A stretch of DNA of 21,705 bases from an uncultured Alphaproteobacteria bacterium (GCA_902580265.1 CACHJY010000020.1:1-21705); one strand, 5' to 3'. Positions 7,131 to 16,023 are shown, numbered from the stretch's first letter. Program-made: numbers and translations. The notes: generated from the letters alone by a model not told the origin.

Positions 7131-8030
7131 TTAGTAGTATTTTTTCAGATCCAAACCCTTGTAAAGATCTCCAACTTCTTCAATATATCCATTAAACAGC
7201 TCAGTCTTTCGTCTTTCACCGAAAAGGCCTTCACCTATTACTCTTTCAGTTGCTTGCGACCATCGAGGATGATCAACATTTGGGTTTACATTGGAATAGA
7301 AGCCATATTCCCTGGGGCTTTCTGAACTCCATGTAGTGTACGGTTGCTCTTTCATAAATGAAATTTTAGTGATGGATTTTATTGATTTAAAGCCATACTT
7401 CCATGGTACCACGAGCCGTAACGGTGCTCCATTTTGGTTTGGTAACTCTTTGCCGTATAAACCAGTAGCAATAAAAGTAAGTGGATGTAAAGCTTCCTCT
7501 ATAGTTAAGCCTTCGCGATATGGCCAATCCAAAGTTGCACGCTTTTGCCCTCTCATTTCCGTAGGTCTATAAACAGTCTCAAAGGCAACGAATTTAGCGT
7601 TATTATCTATTTCCAGTTCATTAATTAGGTCACGCAAAGGGAACCCTATCCAAGGTATAACCATTGACCAGCCTTCTACGCAACGCAATCTATATATTCT
7701 TTCCTGTATCGCTTTTCCTTTAAGGATTTCCGGTAAATCAAATTTTTTCCTATTTTGAGAAACTCCCTCAAATGTAATTTCCCAAGGATCAGTTGTTAAA
7801 CTATGTGCGTATTTCGCAGGATCAGTTTTTGATGTACCAAATTCATAAAAATTGTTATAGTTTGTTATCTCGTCAATGGTATTTGGCTTTGCACTAGTGG
7901 AATAACTTAGCTTCGCTGTTGTAGGGGTAGCGACAAAAGCTAACGAGGTAAGCCCTAGTGCTTCGACGAATTTTCGACGATTTAAATAAAGATTATGAGG
8001 CGTAACGTCACTATATTTTAAAAACTTCAA
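7131..8030 (-). CDS. msrP: MsrP, periplasmic molybdopterin methionine sulfoxide reductase
   Basis: A Tat-exported molybdoenzyme that repairs oxidised methionine in periplasmic proteins, using electrons from MsrQ. Seen: the twin-arginine motif NRRKFVEALG followed by a hydrophobic stretch ending near TPTTA; the molybdenum-ligating Cys in YRLRCVEGWSMVIPW (C117 counted from this start); and PYREGLTIEEALHPLTF, PNQNGAPLRLVVPWKYGFKSIK, all typical. I chose TTG at 8030: it gives MKFLKYSDVTPHNLYLNRR, close to the family start FLKESDVT, and has AGGA nine bases upstream. In-frame ATGs at 8069 and 8066, and a TTG at 8120, give longer N-termini that look non-native. The gene is otherwise full length. Confidence 0.93.
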   Translation of the reverse strand: MKFLKYSDVTPHNLYLNRRKFVEALGLTSLAFVATPTTAKLSYSTSAKPNTIDEITNYNNFYEFGTSKTDPAKYAHSLTTDPWEITFEGVSQNRKKFDLPEILKGKAIQERIYRLRCVEGWSMVIPWIGFPLRDLINELEIDNNAKFVAFETVYRPTEMRGQKRATLDWPYREGLTIEEALHPLTFIATGLYGKELPNQNGAPLRLVVPWKYGFKSIKSITKISFMKEQPYTTWSSESPREYGFYSNVNPNVDHPRWSQATERVIGEGLFGERRKTELFNGYIEEVGDLYKGLDLKKYY

Positions 8031-8113
8031 AATATATGATCCTATGATATTGACAACTTCGTCCATCATGGTAGTTCTATTTCCATAGAAGGCAATAGTT
8101 ATTCGAATTTTTA

Positions 8114-8938
8114 ATGACAAGCTTTTATCAATTTCTTATTTGGTTTTTTACTATCGTTAGCTTAATAGCTTTAATGTACGGGGTTTTAAGTGCTGATATA
8201 ACATTTATTGGTTTGTTTATTTGTACGCTTATTATTTCAGTTATTTTTTACAGGCTGAACGAAACCTCACCTAGAAATGTTACACAAGAGTCACAAGTAA
8301 AAGATTTTGCTTTGGAGGGTATTGATAACGATAACATTGAGATATCTGAAGCTATTGAAACTTTAAAACGAGAACAAACAAAAATACTGTCTATTTTCAA
8401 AAAAGATGTTTACTCAAATCAAGATCTATCAAGCATATTGGATATAAAGAGGAACATCGTATCTGATTTTGTTTCATCGCTGGCTTTGAATTTTGAAATG
8501 GTTTCTAAGCAAGAGTTGAAAGACATTATTTTGAAATTAATGAATGATTTAATTGAGAAAAATTCAAATCATTTGTTTGAGCCCTCTTTCTTTCCTCAAG
8601 AGGATTCTAGCTATGTCAGTTGGGTAAAACGATCATTAATCCTTTTAGGCTGGAAAATAAGAAGAGGGGAGGACAGTGCAAAAAACTTATTCGATCTTTT
8701 CGAAAAAAATGGAATGATTGCCGGGGTTCTAGTTTTTTCCCACACCAAAAAAGCTAATATAGATCTGAAGCAGTATGAGCAATATGTTCAAAATAGTGAA
8801 ATTAATTTTTTGGTTATGATTACCCAGGATTTTAAAGACATTAGCAAAGCCCAATTATCGAAGAGGATCGTTATTATTAATCATCATGATTTGCCAAAAT
8901 TACATCTAATGCTGAAAAGTTTACCAAATATCAAATAA
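8114..8938 (+). CDS. Unknown membrane-anchored protein with two N-terminal helices
   Basis: A 274-residue protein that I do not recognise. Two hydrophobic helices (about 6-25 and 28-47) form a hairpin, leaving a long hydrophilic cytosolic part. Residues 75-100 are charged and helical, possibly a coiled coil. A C-terminal domain (about 165-274) alternates strands and helices: SLILLGWKIRRGED, IAGVLVFSHTKKANI, INFLVMITQDF, KRIVIINHHDLPKL. The LGWKIRRGED...GVLVF...Y pattern recalls restriction-endonuclease-like folds, but the acidic catalytic ExK is not evident, so this is only a guess. It is transcribed away from msrP (83 bases between starts) and may head an operon with the next gene and ccmF. 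Its codon use and base composition look native. Confidence 0.75.
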   Translation: MTSFYQFLIWFFTIVSLIALMYGVLSADITFIGLFICTLIISVIFYRLNETSPRNVTQESQVKDFALEGIDNDNIEISEAIETLKREQTKILSIFKKDVYSNQDLSSILDIKRNIVSDFVSSLALNFEMVSKQELKDIILKLMNDLIEKNSNHLFEPSFFPQEDSSYVSWVKRSLILLGWKIRRGEDSAKNLFDLFEKNGMIAGVLVFSHTKKANIDLKQYEQYVQNSEINFLVMITQDFKDISKAQLSKRIVIINHHDLPKLHLMLKSLPNIK

Positions 8939-8983
8939 TTGGTCTGATCCTTGCAATAAAAATTAGGATAAAAGGAAAATGAC

Positions 8984-9208
8984 ATGTTAGATGAAGAATT
9001 GAATGAAACTGCAGTTAAAGCAAAAGCTATTGCTGAGATCGTAGAAATAGCCTTGAATAATTTAATGAAGGTTGACCTTTCTCGTGAAGAGGCTTTAGCA
9101 GGCATCCTTAGTCAGATAGCAATTCAGGTTGACAAAAAAGATCTAGAGTTTGCGCTGGATTTAAATAAAAAGTACCATAAATCTTTTTTAAAAAACGTTA
9201 AAAAATAA
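8984..9208 (+). CDS. Small helical protein of unknown function
   Basis: A 74-residue acidic-then-basic protein, apparently all helical: it opens MLDEELNETAVKAKAIAEIVE and ends in a Lys-rich tail (KKYHKSFLKNVKK). There is no signal, membrane segment or cysteine. AAAGGA at 8971-8976 lies seven bases before the ATG, a good ribosome site, which supports it as a real gene despite its size. It lies 45 bases after the membrane protein and 54 bases before ccmF, so it may belong to the same operon. I do not recognise the family. Confidence 0.65.
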   Translation: MLDEELNETAVKAKAIAEIVEIALNNLMKVDLSREEALAGILSQIAIQVDKKDLEFALDLNKKYHKSFLKNVKK

Positions 9209-9262
9209 TTAAAAAGAATTAGGTTGCTTTTTTAAAAATAAGCCTTAATTGATGTATCAATA

Positions 9263-11209
9263 ATGATCAGCGAATTAGGGCATTTTCTTTTAATATCAGC
9301 GTTCTGTCTTAACCTAGGTTTGATAGTAAACTATATTTCAACTAGACCGGTTCTGATAGGGTATTCAAGTTTTTTTAACAAACTTGAAGGCCTACTACTC
9401 ACTTTGTTAGCTTTCTCTTTTTTGTTATTGATTGTGAGCTTTATCAACTCTGACTTCTCTGTAAAGTTGGTTGCGAATAATTCACACTTGCTTAAACCCG
9501 TTTTGTATAAAGTTGCAGGAGCTTGGGGCAACCATGAAGGCTCTATGTTATTATGGGTGCTCATCCTTTCCGTATACTTGTTTTTATTTCAGGTTAGCTC
9601 GAGTGATTACCCAAAGGTCTTAGTTAGAAACGTTATTATCGTTCAATTATCGACAATAGCTCTTTTTTTATTTTATCTTTTGGTTTTATCAAATCCATTC
9701 GAGAGACTTGAATTTCCCCCTTTAAATGGTCAAGACCTCAATCCAATTTTACAAGATGTGCTTCTCGTAGCACATCCCCCAATTTTGTATCTAGGCTATT
9801 TAGGCCTTTCAATTCCTTTCTCTATAGCAATAGGGTTTTTATTAACAAATGATCACAAGATAAACATCGTTAGGCTTATAAGATTTTGGTCCTTGGTTCC
9901 TTTTGTTTTCTTAACACTTGGAATACTATTAGGAAGTATCTGGGCCTATTATGAGCTAGGTTGGGGAGGTTGGTGGTTCTGGGACCCAGTTGAAAATGTC
10001 TCTTTGCTTCCTTGGTTGATAAACCTAGCTTTAATTCACAGTGTTTTAATTCTTGAAAGGAGAAATTCTCTATTAAATTGGACAATTCTTTTGTCCATTA
10101 TGGGGTTTTCTTTTTCGATGATAGGAACCTTTATCGTGCGTTCCGGATTAATAACCTCTGTTCACGCTTTCGCAAATGATCCCTCAAGGGGATTATTTAT
10201 ACTGTTGATAATTTTTGTAGCCATTGCCTCAAGTTTGTTAATTTATATAACGAAAAGATCCAATCACGAAAATTTTATGAAGCTTAACTTCGCTGCCAAA
10301 GAGCTTTGGATAATGGTACAGAATTTAACGTTGTTAGTTATAGCTACTATTGTCTTTTTAGGCACTATTTGGCCTTTTATAATTGAAGCAATGTTCGACG
10401 AACAAGTGTCAGTCGGTGAACCTTTTTATGAGGTTTCGCTCACACCCTTTGTTGTAATTTTTGCCTTCATGCTGCCTATTGCTAGCAAAATTCGATGGAC
10501 GGGAAAAAAAATTGGCGATGTAAGAAAAATAGTAGGTCTTATCTTTATTTCTACAGCTTTATCAGCTAGCGCATTCATATGGAAAGATTTTAAACTTTTG
10601 ACATTGATTGGACTTTTTATGTCTTCATGGGTTTGTTTAGGCAGTATTTTAGAATTTATTTCCTCTTTTAAATCCCAACTTACTATCATCGAAAGCTTAA
10701 AGCGCTCACTTATATTAAATCCAAGGTTGATTGGGCGGACTTGCGCCCATTTTGGCTTTGGGTTGCTCATTTTTGGAGTTACCACGGTTTCGAGTTGGGA
10801 AATAGAGGATATTCGAAACGTTGAGGTAGGAGAAAGTTATTATCTCAAATCATACCAAATAGTATTCAAAGGTATTGATTATTCAGTAGAAGAAAACTTT
10901 AAAAAAGTTTCAGGCTCATTTGAAGTATTAAATAATAACACGCTTGTTGGTACATTATTGCCAGAAAAACGACTATACCCTTCACGTAATGAGGTAACAA
11001 CAGAAGCGTCTATAAAGCCGACGCTTTTTAATGATTTTTATATGGTTCTTGGAAATAAATTGGATGAAAATGCTTGGGTGGTAAGAACGTACATTAAACC
11101 TTTCATATCTTTTATTTGGCTTGGTGTAATATTAATAGCACTAGGTGGATTTATCAGCCTACTATCTTTTACTTCATATAGAAAACTACGGCATGAAGGT
11201 ATAAATTGA
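9263..11209 (+). CDS. ccmF: CcmF, haem lyase component of cytochrome c maturation system I
   Basis: A 648-residue polytopic inner-membrane protein that, with CcmH, attaches haem from CcmE to apocytochrome c on the periplasmic side. Seen: VAGAWGNHEGSMLLWVLIL, the haem-binding WGGWWFWDP signature (234-242), and four histidines in their family positions: H171 (VAHPPILYLGY), H259 (LIHSVLILERR), H301 (SVHAFANDP) and H496 (CAHFGFG). Length equals E. coli CcmF. The C-terminal periplasmic beta region (about 510-610) and the last helix are present. The ATG at 9263 has no strong ribosome site. Its TGA shares an A with the ccmH ATG, so the two are translationally coupled. No ccmG or ccmE is adjacent. 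Confidence 0.97.
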   Translation: MISELGHFLLISAFCLNLGLIVNYISTRPVLIGYSSFFNKLEGLLLTLLAFSFLLLIVSFINSDFSVKLVANNSHLLKPVLYKVAGAWGNHEGSMLLWVLILSVYLFLFQVSSSDYPKVLVRNVIIVQLSTIALFLFYLLVLSNPFERLEFPPLNGQDLNPILQDVLLVAHPPILYLGYLGLSIPFSIAIGFLLTNDHKINIVRLIRFWSLVPFVFLTLGILLGSIWAYYELGWGGWWFWDPVENVSLLPWLINLALIHSVLILERRNSLLNWTILLSIMGFSFSMIGTFIVRSGLITSVHAFANDPSRGLFILLIIFVAIASSLLIYITKRSNHENFMKLNFAAKELWIMVQNLTLLVIATIVFLGTIWPFIIEAMFDEQVSVGEPFYEVSLTPFVVIFAFMLPIASKIRWTGKKIGDVRKIVGLIFISTALSASAFIWKDFKLLTLIGLFMSSWVCLGSILEFISSFKSQLTIIESLKRSLILNPRLIGRTCAHFGFGLLIFGVTTVSSWEIEDIRNVEVGESYYLKSYQIVFKGIDYSVEENFKKVSGSFEVLNNNTLVGTLLPEKRLYPSRNEVTTEASIKPTLFNDFYMVLGNKLDENAWVVRTYIKPFISFIWLGVILIALGGFISLLSFTSYRKLRHEGIN

Positions 11210-11601
11210 TGCGTGGTTACTATATTTTTTTTATTTTTTTTTTAGCTGCAAGAGCTTTTGCTGTTGAGCCATCTGAAATTTTAAGTGATGCAAAATTAGA
11301 GAATAGGGCTCGAAATTTGAGTTCGAATATCCGTTGTCTAGTATGCCAGAATGAAAACATAGATAGCTCTGAGTCAGAGTTTGCTAAAGATCTTCGCCTT
11401 TTTATAAGGGAGCAATTAGTTGAGGGTCACACGGATGACGAAATTGAGAAATTTTTAGTATCAAAATACGGTAGTTACATTCTGTTTAAACCCGAGTTTA
11501 CTGGTTACAATATTTTCTTATATCTCTTTGGTCCATTTATTTTTATATTTGGTTTTATTATGATTTTATTTGTTTTTTTAAACTCAAAGAAAGGTAACTA
11601 A
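11209..11601 (+). CDS. ccmH: CcmH, cytochrome c maturation thiol-disulfide component
   Basis: A periplasm-facing protein that keeps the apocytochrome CXXCH cysteines reduced and presents them to CcmF. It has a signal/anchor (about 3-18), the family motif IRCLVCQNENI with C43 and C46, then SESEFAKDLR..VREQL-like text, FLVSKYGSYILFKPEF, and a C-terminal membrane helix (about 103-125). At 130 residues it matches the short CcmH/CycL type of alphaproteobacteria, which lacks the TPR domain. I place the start at ATG 11209, which overlaps the ccmF stop (TGATG), rather than the TTG three bases earlier. AAGG lies about eight bases upstream. Confidence 0.95.
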   Translation: MRGYYIFFIFFLAARAFAVEPSEILSDAKLENRARNLSSNIRCLVCQNENIDSSESEFAKDLRLFIREQLVEGHTDDEIEKFLVSKYGSYILFKPEFTGYNIFLYLFGPFIFIFGFIMILFVFLNSKKGN

Positions 11602-11605
11602 GCCT

Positions 11606-11905
11606 GTGGTCAAAAAGAAAAGTAAAATTTTTAAAGGCGATATTTATTGTGATGAAAAGGGTTTAATTTTTGAGGCATATAACATAGAGGATATTGATTT
11701 GAGCTCTTGTAGGGTTATATTCTTCGATTGGCTTATTTCTCTGGATCAAAGCATTAATCAAGGTCGAGCGATCACTGATTTATTAAAAGCTTACTCGTCA
11801 AAGTTTCCTAATCACCCCATGACAGAGTTATTAATTGAAGGACTAAACCAAAATTCGGGAATAAGGCGAAGAAGAAGAATTAAAAACTCAAAAGGAGCTA
11901 TTTAA
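11606..11905 (+). CDS. Unknown 99-residue protein downstream of ccmH
   Basis: A hypothetical soluble protein with a basic N-terminus (MVKKKSKIFKG), a hydrophobic centre (SCRVIFFDWLISLDQ) and a very basic end (IRRRRRIKNSKG). I do not recognise it. It starts at GTG 11606, four bases after the ccmH stop, with AAGG at 11591-11594 about 11 bases upstream, so it probably follows ccmF-ccmH in one transcript. There is no signal peptide or clear membrane helix. Its last 8 bases overlap the convergent yaaA gene. The Arg cluster could bind nucleic acid or phospholipid, but nothing shows this directly. Confidence 0.65.
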   Translation: MVKKKSKIFKGDIYCDEKGLIFEAYNIEDIDLSSCRVIFFDWLISLDQSINQGRAITDLLKAYSSKFPNHPMTELLIEGLNQNSGIRRRRRIKNSKGAI

Positions 11906-12659
11906 TAAAAACTGGTCTTGATAAGGTGCTTAGTTTTTTGCAGTACGCATAACCATCTTCTGAAAATTCATTAACTTTTGTATAATCTTTAATTCTATTT
12001 TTAATTACATAATTTGCCATCATTCCTCTCGCCTTTTTTGAGAGTATACCAACTGTCTTCAATTCTCCGTTTTTCGCTGACTTAAATGTTGGGCTAACTA
12101 ACTTGCAACCTATTTTATTAAAATTGAGTACCTTTGAATACTCTTCAGAAGCGAGATTAAGCACCCCATTTTTTTCAGTCTCTATCCTCTTCTTTATGAA
12201 TTCAAACAGTGGGTTCATCCAAAATTCATAAAGTGACTTGTATCCATTGAGGTCGATTTTTGTTCCCATCTCAAATCGATAGGGTTGAATTCCATCAAGA
12301 GGCTTTAGCACTCCGTATAGTCCAGAAATAATTAATAAATTTTTCTGCGCAAAACGCAAATCATCTTTTGTAAAGGTTTCAGCTTTCAGCCCAACATAAG
12401 TATCGCCTTTAAAAGTGTAAATTGCTTGAGTGATTGCAGTTGAGCTTGGTGTATTTTGAAATTTCTTAAATCGATCAAAGTTAAGCTGAGCTAAAGAAGG
12501 ACTGATTTTCATTTTATCAATTAAATCTTTCTCACTTAATGATTTGGCATAGTCTACCAGTTCACTAAGTTTAGCAGGAAATTCGCTTCTTGTTGTTTCA
12601 ACCCCAAGGCTATTATTAGTTGGAGTAAGCTTTTTTGCAGGTGAAATAATTATTGTCAT
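11898..12659 (-). CDS. yaaA: YaaA (DUF328) peroxide stress protein
   Basis: A cytosolic protein of the YaaA/DUF328 family; in E. coli it lowers free iron and DNA damage during hydrogen peroxide stress and binds DNA through a helix-hairpin-helix-like fold. Family landmarks: start MTIIISPAKKL, QAIYTFKGDTYVGLKAETF, LLIISGLYGVLKPLDGIQPYRFEMGT, FWMNPLFEF and ARGMMANYVIKNRI. Length (253 residues) is normal. It begins 13 bases after mnmA and is likely co-transcribed with it. The molecular activity is unsettled even in model organisms. Confidence 0.95.
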   Translation of the reverse strand: MTIIISPAKKLTPTNNSLGVETTRSEFPAKLSELVDYAKSLSEKDLIDKMKISPSLAQLNFDRFKKFQNTPSSTAITQAIYTFKGDTYVGLKAETFTKDDLRFAQKNLLIISGLYGVLKPLDGIQPYRFEMGTKIDLNGYKSLYEFWMNPLFEFIKKRIETEKNGVLNLASEEYSKVLNFNKIGCKLVSPTFKSAKNGELKTVGILSKKARGMMANYVIKNRIKDYTKVNEFSEDGYAYCKKLSTLSRPVFIK

Positions 12660-12672
12660 ATCAAAACCAAAT

Positions 12673-13797
12673 TCATTTTGTTATCCATCCTCCTCCCAAG
12701 ATTCGTTTTTTTTCTCCACAATAAAAAACACAAGCCTGGCCTGGTGATATACCCTCTTCCTCATTAAAAAGGGTTACCAATGCTCTTTTATTTGGTAAAG
12801 GACTAACATCCGCCATTTTTGGTGTTCTTTGATATCGAGTTTTAACAAGAACATTTTTTGTTGATCCAATAAGTTCATCAAAACGGGTGTCATCTAGCCA
12901 ATTAACATCATCAATATAAAATTTTGCTTGCCTGAGGGCTTCCCTTGGGCCAATAGTTATAGTATTTTTATTAGCGCATATGTCCAAGACAAACACTGGT
13001 TCTAACGTTTGAATTCCTATGCCTTTTCTTTGTCCAACAGTGTATTTAATTATTCCTTCGTGGGTACCAACAATTTCTCCATCTAAATTAATTATGTCTC
13101 CTGGAACAGAGGCGTTAGGCCTCAATTTTTTAATTGCCTCTGAGTAAGATCCGTCTGGAACAAAGCATATATCTTGACTTTCATTTTTCTCCGCAACCTT
13201 TAAGTTAAATTTTCTGGCAAGATCTCTTGTCTCGGATTTTGATTTTACAGAACCTAGTGGAAATCTTAAAAATTTTAATTCGTCAGGAGTAACTGTAAAC
13301 AAAAAATAGCTTTGATCTTTCTCTGGATTACTGGCTGTATGAAGTTGAATAGTGTTTTCTACTTCAACTCGTTTAACATAATGCCCTGTCGCTAAGCAGT
13401 CTGCATTTAGTTCTTTTGCTTTTACAATTAAATCTTTAAATTTTATTCGTTCGTTACATCGAATGCAGGGAACGGGTGTTGTACCGCCTGAATAGCTACT
13501 TATAAAATCTTCTATTACCTTTTGCCGGAATTCTTTTTCAAAATTAACCACGTAATGTGGAATACCAATTTCTGCCGCGGCTTTTCTTGCATCCATAATG
13601 TCTGTGCCTGCGCAACACGTTTTGCTATTTTTATTTATTTCCTTGTAATCAAACAATTTCATGGTCAGACCGATAACATTGAAGCCTTGTCCTTTTAAAA
13701 CAGCGGCAGCAACCGAGCTATCCACTCCGCCAGACATTGCGACTACTACTCTAGTATCTTCCGGTTTTTTATTTATTCCTAATTCATTCATAGTCAT
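12673..13797 (-). CDS. mnmA: tRNA-specific 2-thiouridylase MnmA
   Basis: An ATP-dependent enzyme that thiolates U34 of tRNA-Lys, -Glu and -Gln (s2U of mnm5s2U). The PP-loop [12 protein letters not shown] occupies residues 20-31. The two catalytic cysteines are C114 ([11 protein letters not shown]) and C211 ([13 protein letters not shown]). [14 protein letters not shown] and the C-terminal beta domain with SPGQACVFY are all present. It is 374 residues, full length. The ATG at 13797 has only AGAG upstream; an in-frame ATG two codons further is equally possible. It is divergent from ligA across a 129-base gap. Confidence 0.97.
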   Translation of the reverse strand: MTMNELGINKKPEDTRVVVAMSGGVDSSVAAAVLKGQGFNVIGLTMKLFDYKEINKNSKTCCAGTDIMDARKAAAEIGIPHYVVNFEKEFRQKVIEDFISSYSGGTTPVPCIRCNERIKFKDLIVKAKELNADCLATGHYVKRVEVENTIQLHTASNPEKDQSYFLFTVTPDELKFLRFPLGSVKSKSETRDLARKFNLKVAEKNESQDICFVPDGSYSEAIKKLRPNASVPGDIINLDGEIVGTHEGIIKYTVGQRKGIGIQTLEPVFVLDICANKNTITIGPREALRQAKFYIDDVNWLDDTRFDELIGSTKNVLVKTRYQRTPKMADVSPLPNKRALVTLFNEEEGISPGQACVFYCGEKKRILGGGWITK

Positions 13798-13848
13798 GTC
13801 TCTAACCTAGATAAGATTGTTGATCAATCAAATAAAATTTTTAATATG

Positions 13849-13900
13849 TTCGAAACTACTTGAAACTACGTTTGAAGTGTATAAAAAACATCAGTATTCT
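13849..13900 (+). promoter_or_regulatory. mnmA-ligA divergent promoter region with tandem GAAACTAC repeat
   Basis: The 129-base gap between the divergent mnmA and ligA genes holds GAAACTAC twice at 10-bp spacing (13852-13859 and 13862-13869). Downstream, TTGAAG (13872-13877) and TATTCT (13895-13900), 17 bases apart, form a candidate ligA promoter. The inverted repeat GATTG/CAATC at 13815-13829 lies nearer mnmA. The role of the repeats is unknown; one repeat per helical turn would suit a protein-binding site. Confidence 0.35.
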
Positions 13901-13926
13901 AATAGTATATTATTATAGGGTTTTAG

Positions 13927-16023
13927 TTGTTAACAAAATCTGAAGCAATATCTAAGCTCAAAGAGCTATCAGAGATAATAACCAAGTCAAGAGAGGCGTA
14001 TTTTAACCTCAATCAAGCGGATATCACAGACCAGGAGTACGATTATAACATTTCTGAATTCAAGAAGCTTCTGACGATATACCCAGAATTAGAAGATCAA
14101 TATAGCGTTTTAGATCAAGTAGGAGTAATGCCTAACTCTAAGTTTAAAAAAGTTAAGCATCTTACACCAATGTACTCTCTTTCCAATGCGTTCAATAATG
14201 AGGATATCTCAAATTTCCTAAAACAAATAAAATCATTTCTAGATTTATCTGAAAGTGAGAATATAGACTTAGTATTTGAACCAAAGATTGACGGATTATC
14301 CTTATCATTAATCTATAAAAATGGTACTTTATTCCAAGCTTTGACCAGAGGTGATGGCCACATTGGCGAAGATGTTACCGAAAATGCTCGGCTGATACCA
14401 GATGTACCAATATCTATACCGGTAAAAATCGATACTCTTGAAATAAGAGGAGAAGTTTACTTCCCTAATTCAACCTTCAGTCAACTAAATGAAGAGCTAA
14501 AAAAGAAGGGCAGCAAGACATTTTCTAACCCAAGAAATGCAGCATCAGGTACACTAAGGCAGTTTAAGTCAAACAAGAATAGAAACAAAAATTTGTGCTT
14601 TTTTGCATACTCTGTTGGAAATGCCCCATATCATTTAGCCGATAGTCAGGCAATGTTACTGAAAGTTTTTAACGATCTCGGGTTTAAAACAAACGATATT
14701 TCCAAAGTATTCACCAGTATAGACGAACTTTTGCAGTATTACGAAGACGTTTTTTCTATGAGGACAGAACTCGATTACGACATTGACGGCGTAGTGTATA
14801 AGGTAAACGATTTTCGTTTGCAACAAAGACTTGGTTTTAGATCTTCATCACCTCGATGGGCCATTGCACACAAATTTCCAGCTGAGATGTCCATTACAGT
14901 TATTGAAGATATTGAAATTCAAATAGGCAGAACAGGAACCTTGTCACCAGTAGCAAAGTTGAAGCCGGTAAATATAGGTGGGGTGATCGTTTCTAGCGCT
15001 ACGCTACACAATAGAGATTTTATTAGGGGTTTAGATAATAAAGGCAATAAAATAAGGGATGGTGCTGATATTAGAAAAGGTGATTGGGTTACAGTTTATA
15101 GGGCAGGAGATGTAATTCCGAAAATAAAAGATGTAGATATTTCTAAAAGAAACTTAACATCTGAGTCATTTGTTTTTCCATACTTTTGCCCTTCCTGTGG
15201 GGCAAAAGTTAAAATTGATAAAACGGACTCAGCAATAAGGTGTTATAATTTTCAGCGCTGTGAGGCACAGGTGATTGCAGGTTTAAAGCATTTTGTTTCT
15301 AAAAAAGCTTTTAATATTGATGGTCTTGGGGGAAGAATTATTGAAGAGTTTTATCAAAAAGACCTAATCCAACAACCCGCCGACTTTTTCCGATTAGAAT
15401 CAAAGTCAAAACATGGATTGAATTTGATTGAATTTCTTGGAAAAGGTTGGGGTGAAAAATCGCTTAAAAATCTATTTCATTCCATTGAGAAAGCGAAATT
15501 TATAAAACTCGACCGTTTTCTTTTTTCTCTGGGTATTCGCCATATTGGAGAAAATGCATCACTAATTTTAGCCGGTTATTTTGGATCATGGGATGATTTT
15601 TATAATGCTATTAAAGCTGGTATTTCAAAAAATGATAGGCAATTTCTTTTTGAAATTGAGGGAATTGGACAGCTAATGGTTACTTCTCTTATAGGTTTCT
15701 TTTCAGATTTTAAAGAGAGAGAAAAACTAGAGGATTTACTAAATTACGTAAAAATAGAAAAGTTCATTAAATTAAGTAAAATTGAAACAGCTATAACTAA
15801 TAAAAAGTTGGTTCTAACAGGTACATTTAATGCTTTTTCGAGAGCGGAGTTAAAGTCGATTTGCGAGAGACAAGGGGCAAAGGTTCTAACAGCCCTATCT
15901 AGTAAAGTAGATTTCTTAGTAGTTGGTCAAGCCCCAGGTTCAAAAGTCAAAAAAGCAGATGAATTAGGTGTAAAGCAAATTTATGAGGAAGAATTTAAAG
16001 TTTTAATTGATTTTAGTCTATGA
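13927..16023 (+). CDS. ligA: NAD-dependent DNA ligase LigA
   Basis: Seals nicks in replication and repair using NAD. Domain order: domain Ia (YYNLN-type start, here EAYFNLNQADITDQEYD); adenylation domain with the AMP-accepting Lys in EPKIDG (K120) and LTRGDGHIGEDVTENA; OB-fold with GRTGTLSPVAKLKPV; Cys4 zinc finger CPSCG...RCYNFQRCEAQ; HhH domain with NIDGLGGRIIEEF and IEGIG; and a C-terminal BRCT domain starting NKKLVLTGTF. It is 698 residues, full length. The start is TTG at 13927 with AGGG at 13917-13920 and a six-base spacer; no ATG fits the family start. Its stop overlaps the recG start (ATGA). Confidence 0.97.
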   Translation: MLTKSEAISKLKELSEIITKSREAYFNLNQADITDQEYDYNISEFKKLLTIYPELEDQYSVLDQVGVMPNSKFKKVKHLTPMYSLSNAFNNEDISNFLKQIKSFLDLSESENIDLVFEPKIDGLSLSLIYKNGTLFQALTRGDGHIGEDVTENARLIPDVPISIPVKIDTLEIRGEVYFPNSTFSQLNEELKKKGSKTFSNPRNAASGTLRQFKSNKNRNKNLCFFAYSVGNAPYHLADSQAMLLKVFNDLGFKTNDISKVFTSIDELLQYYEDVFSMRTELDYDIDGVVYKVNDFRLQQRLGFRSSSPRWAIAHKFPAEMSITVIEDIEIQIGRTGTLSPVAKLKPVNIGGVIVSSATLHNRDFIRGLDNKGNKIRDGADIRKGDWVTVYRAGDVIPKIKDVDISKRNLTSESFVFPYFCPSCGAKVKIDKTDSAIRCYNFQRCEAQVIAGLKHFVSKKAFNIDGLGGRIIEEFYQKDLIQQPADFFRLESKSKHGLNLIEFLGKGWGEKSLKNLFHSIEKAKFIKLDRFLFSLGIRHIGENASLILAGYFGSWDDFYNAIKAGISKNDRQFLFEIEGIGQLMVTSLIGFFSDFKEREKLEDLLNYVKIEKFIKLSKIETAITNKKLVLTGTFNAFSRAELKSICERQGAKVLTALSSKVDFLVVGQAPGSKVKKADELGVKQIYEEEFKVLIDFSL

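Noticed and set aside
9209..9262. Possible terminator before ccmF (TTAAAAAG ... CTTTTTTAA)
   Set aside because: The stem is nearly all A-T with a 10-base loop; in such AT-rich DNA this is expected by chance, and ccmF probably needs read-through or its own promoter.
13849..13864. GTTC upstream of ligA as a second LexA box
   Set aside because: The bases seven positions after this GTTC are CTTG, not GTTC, so the operator pattern fails.
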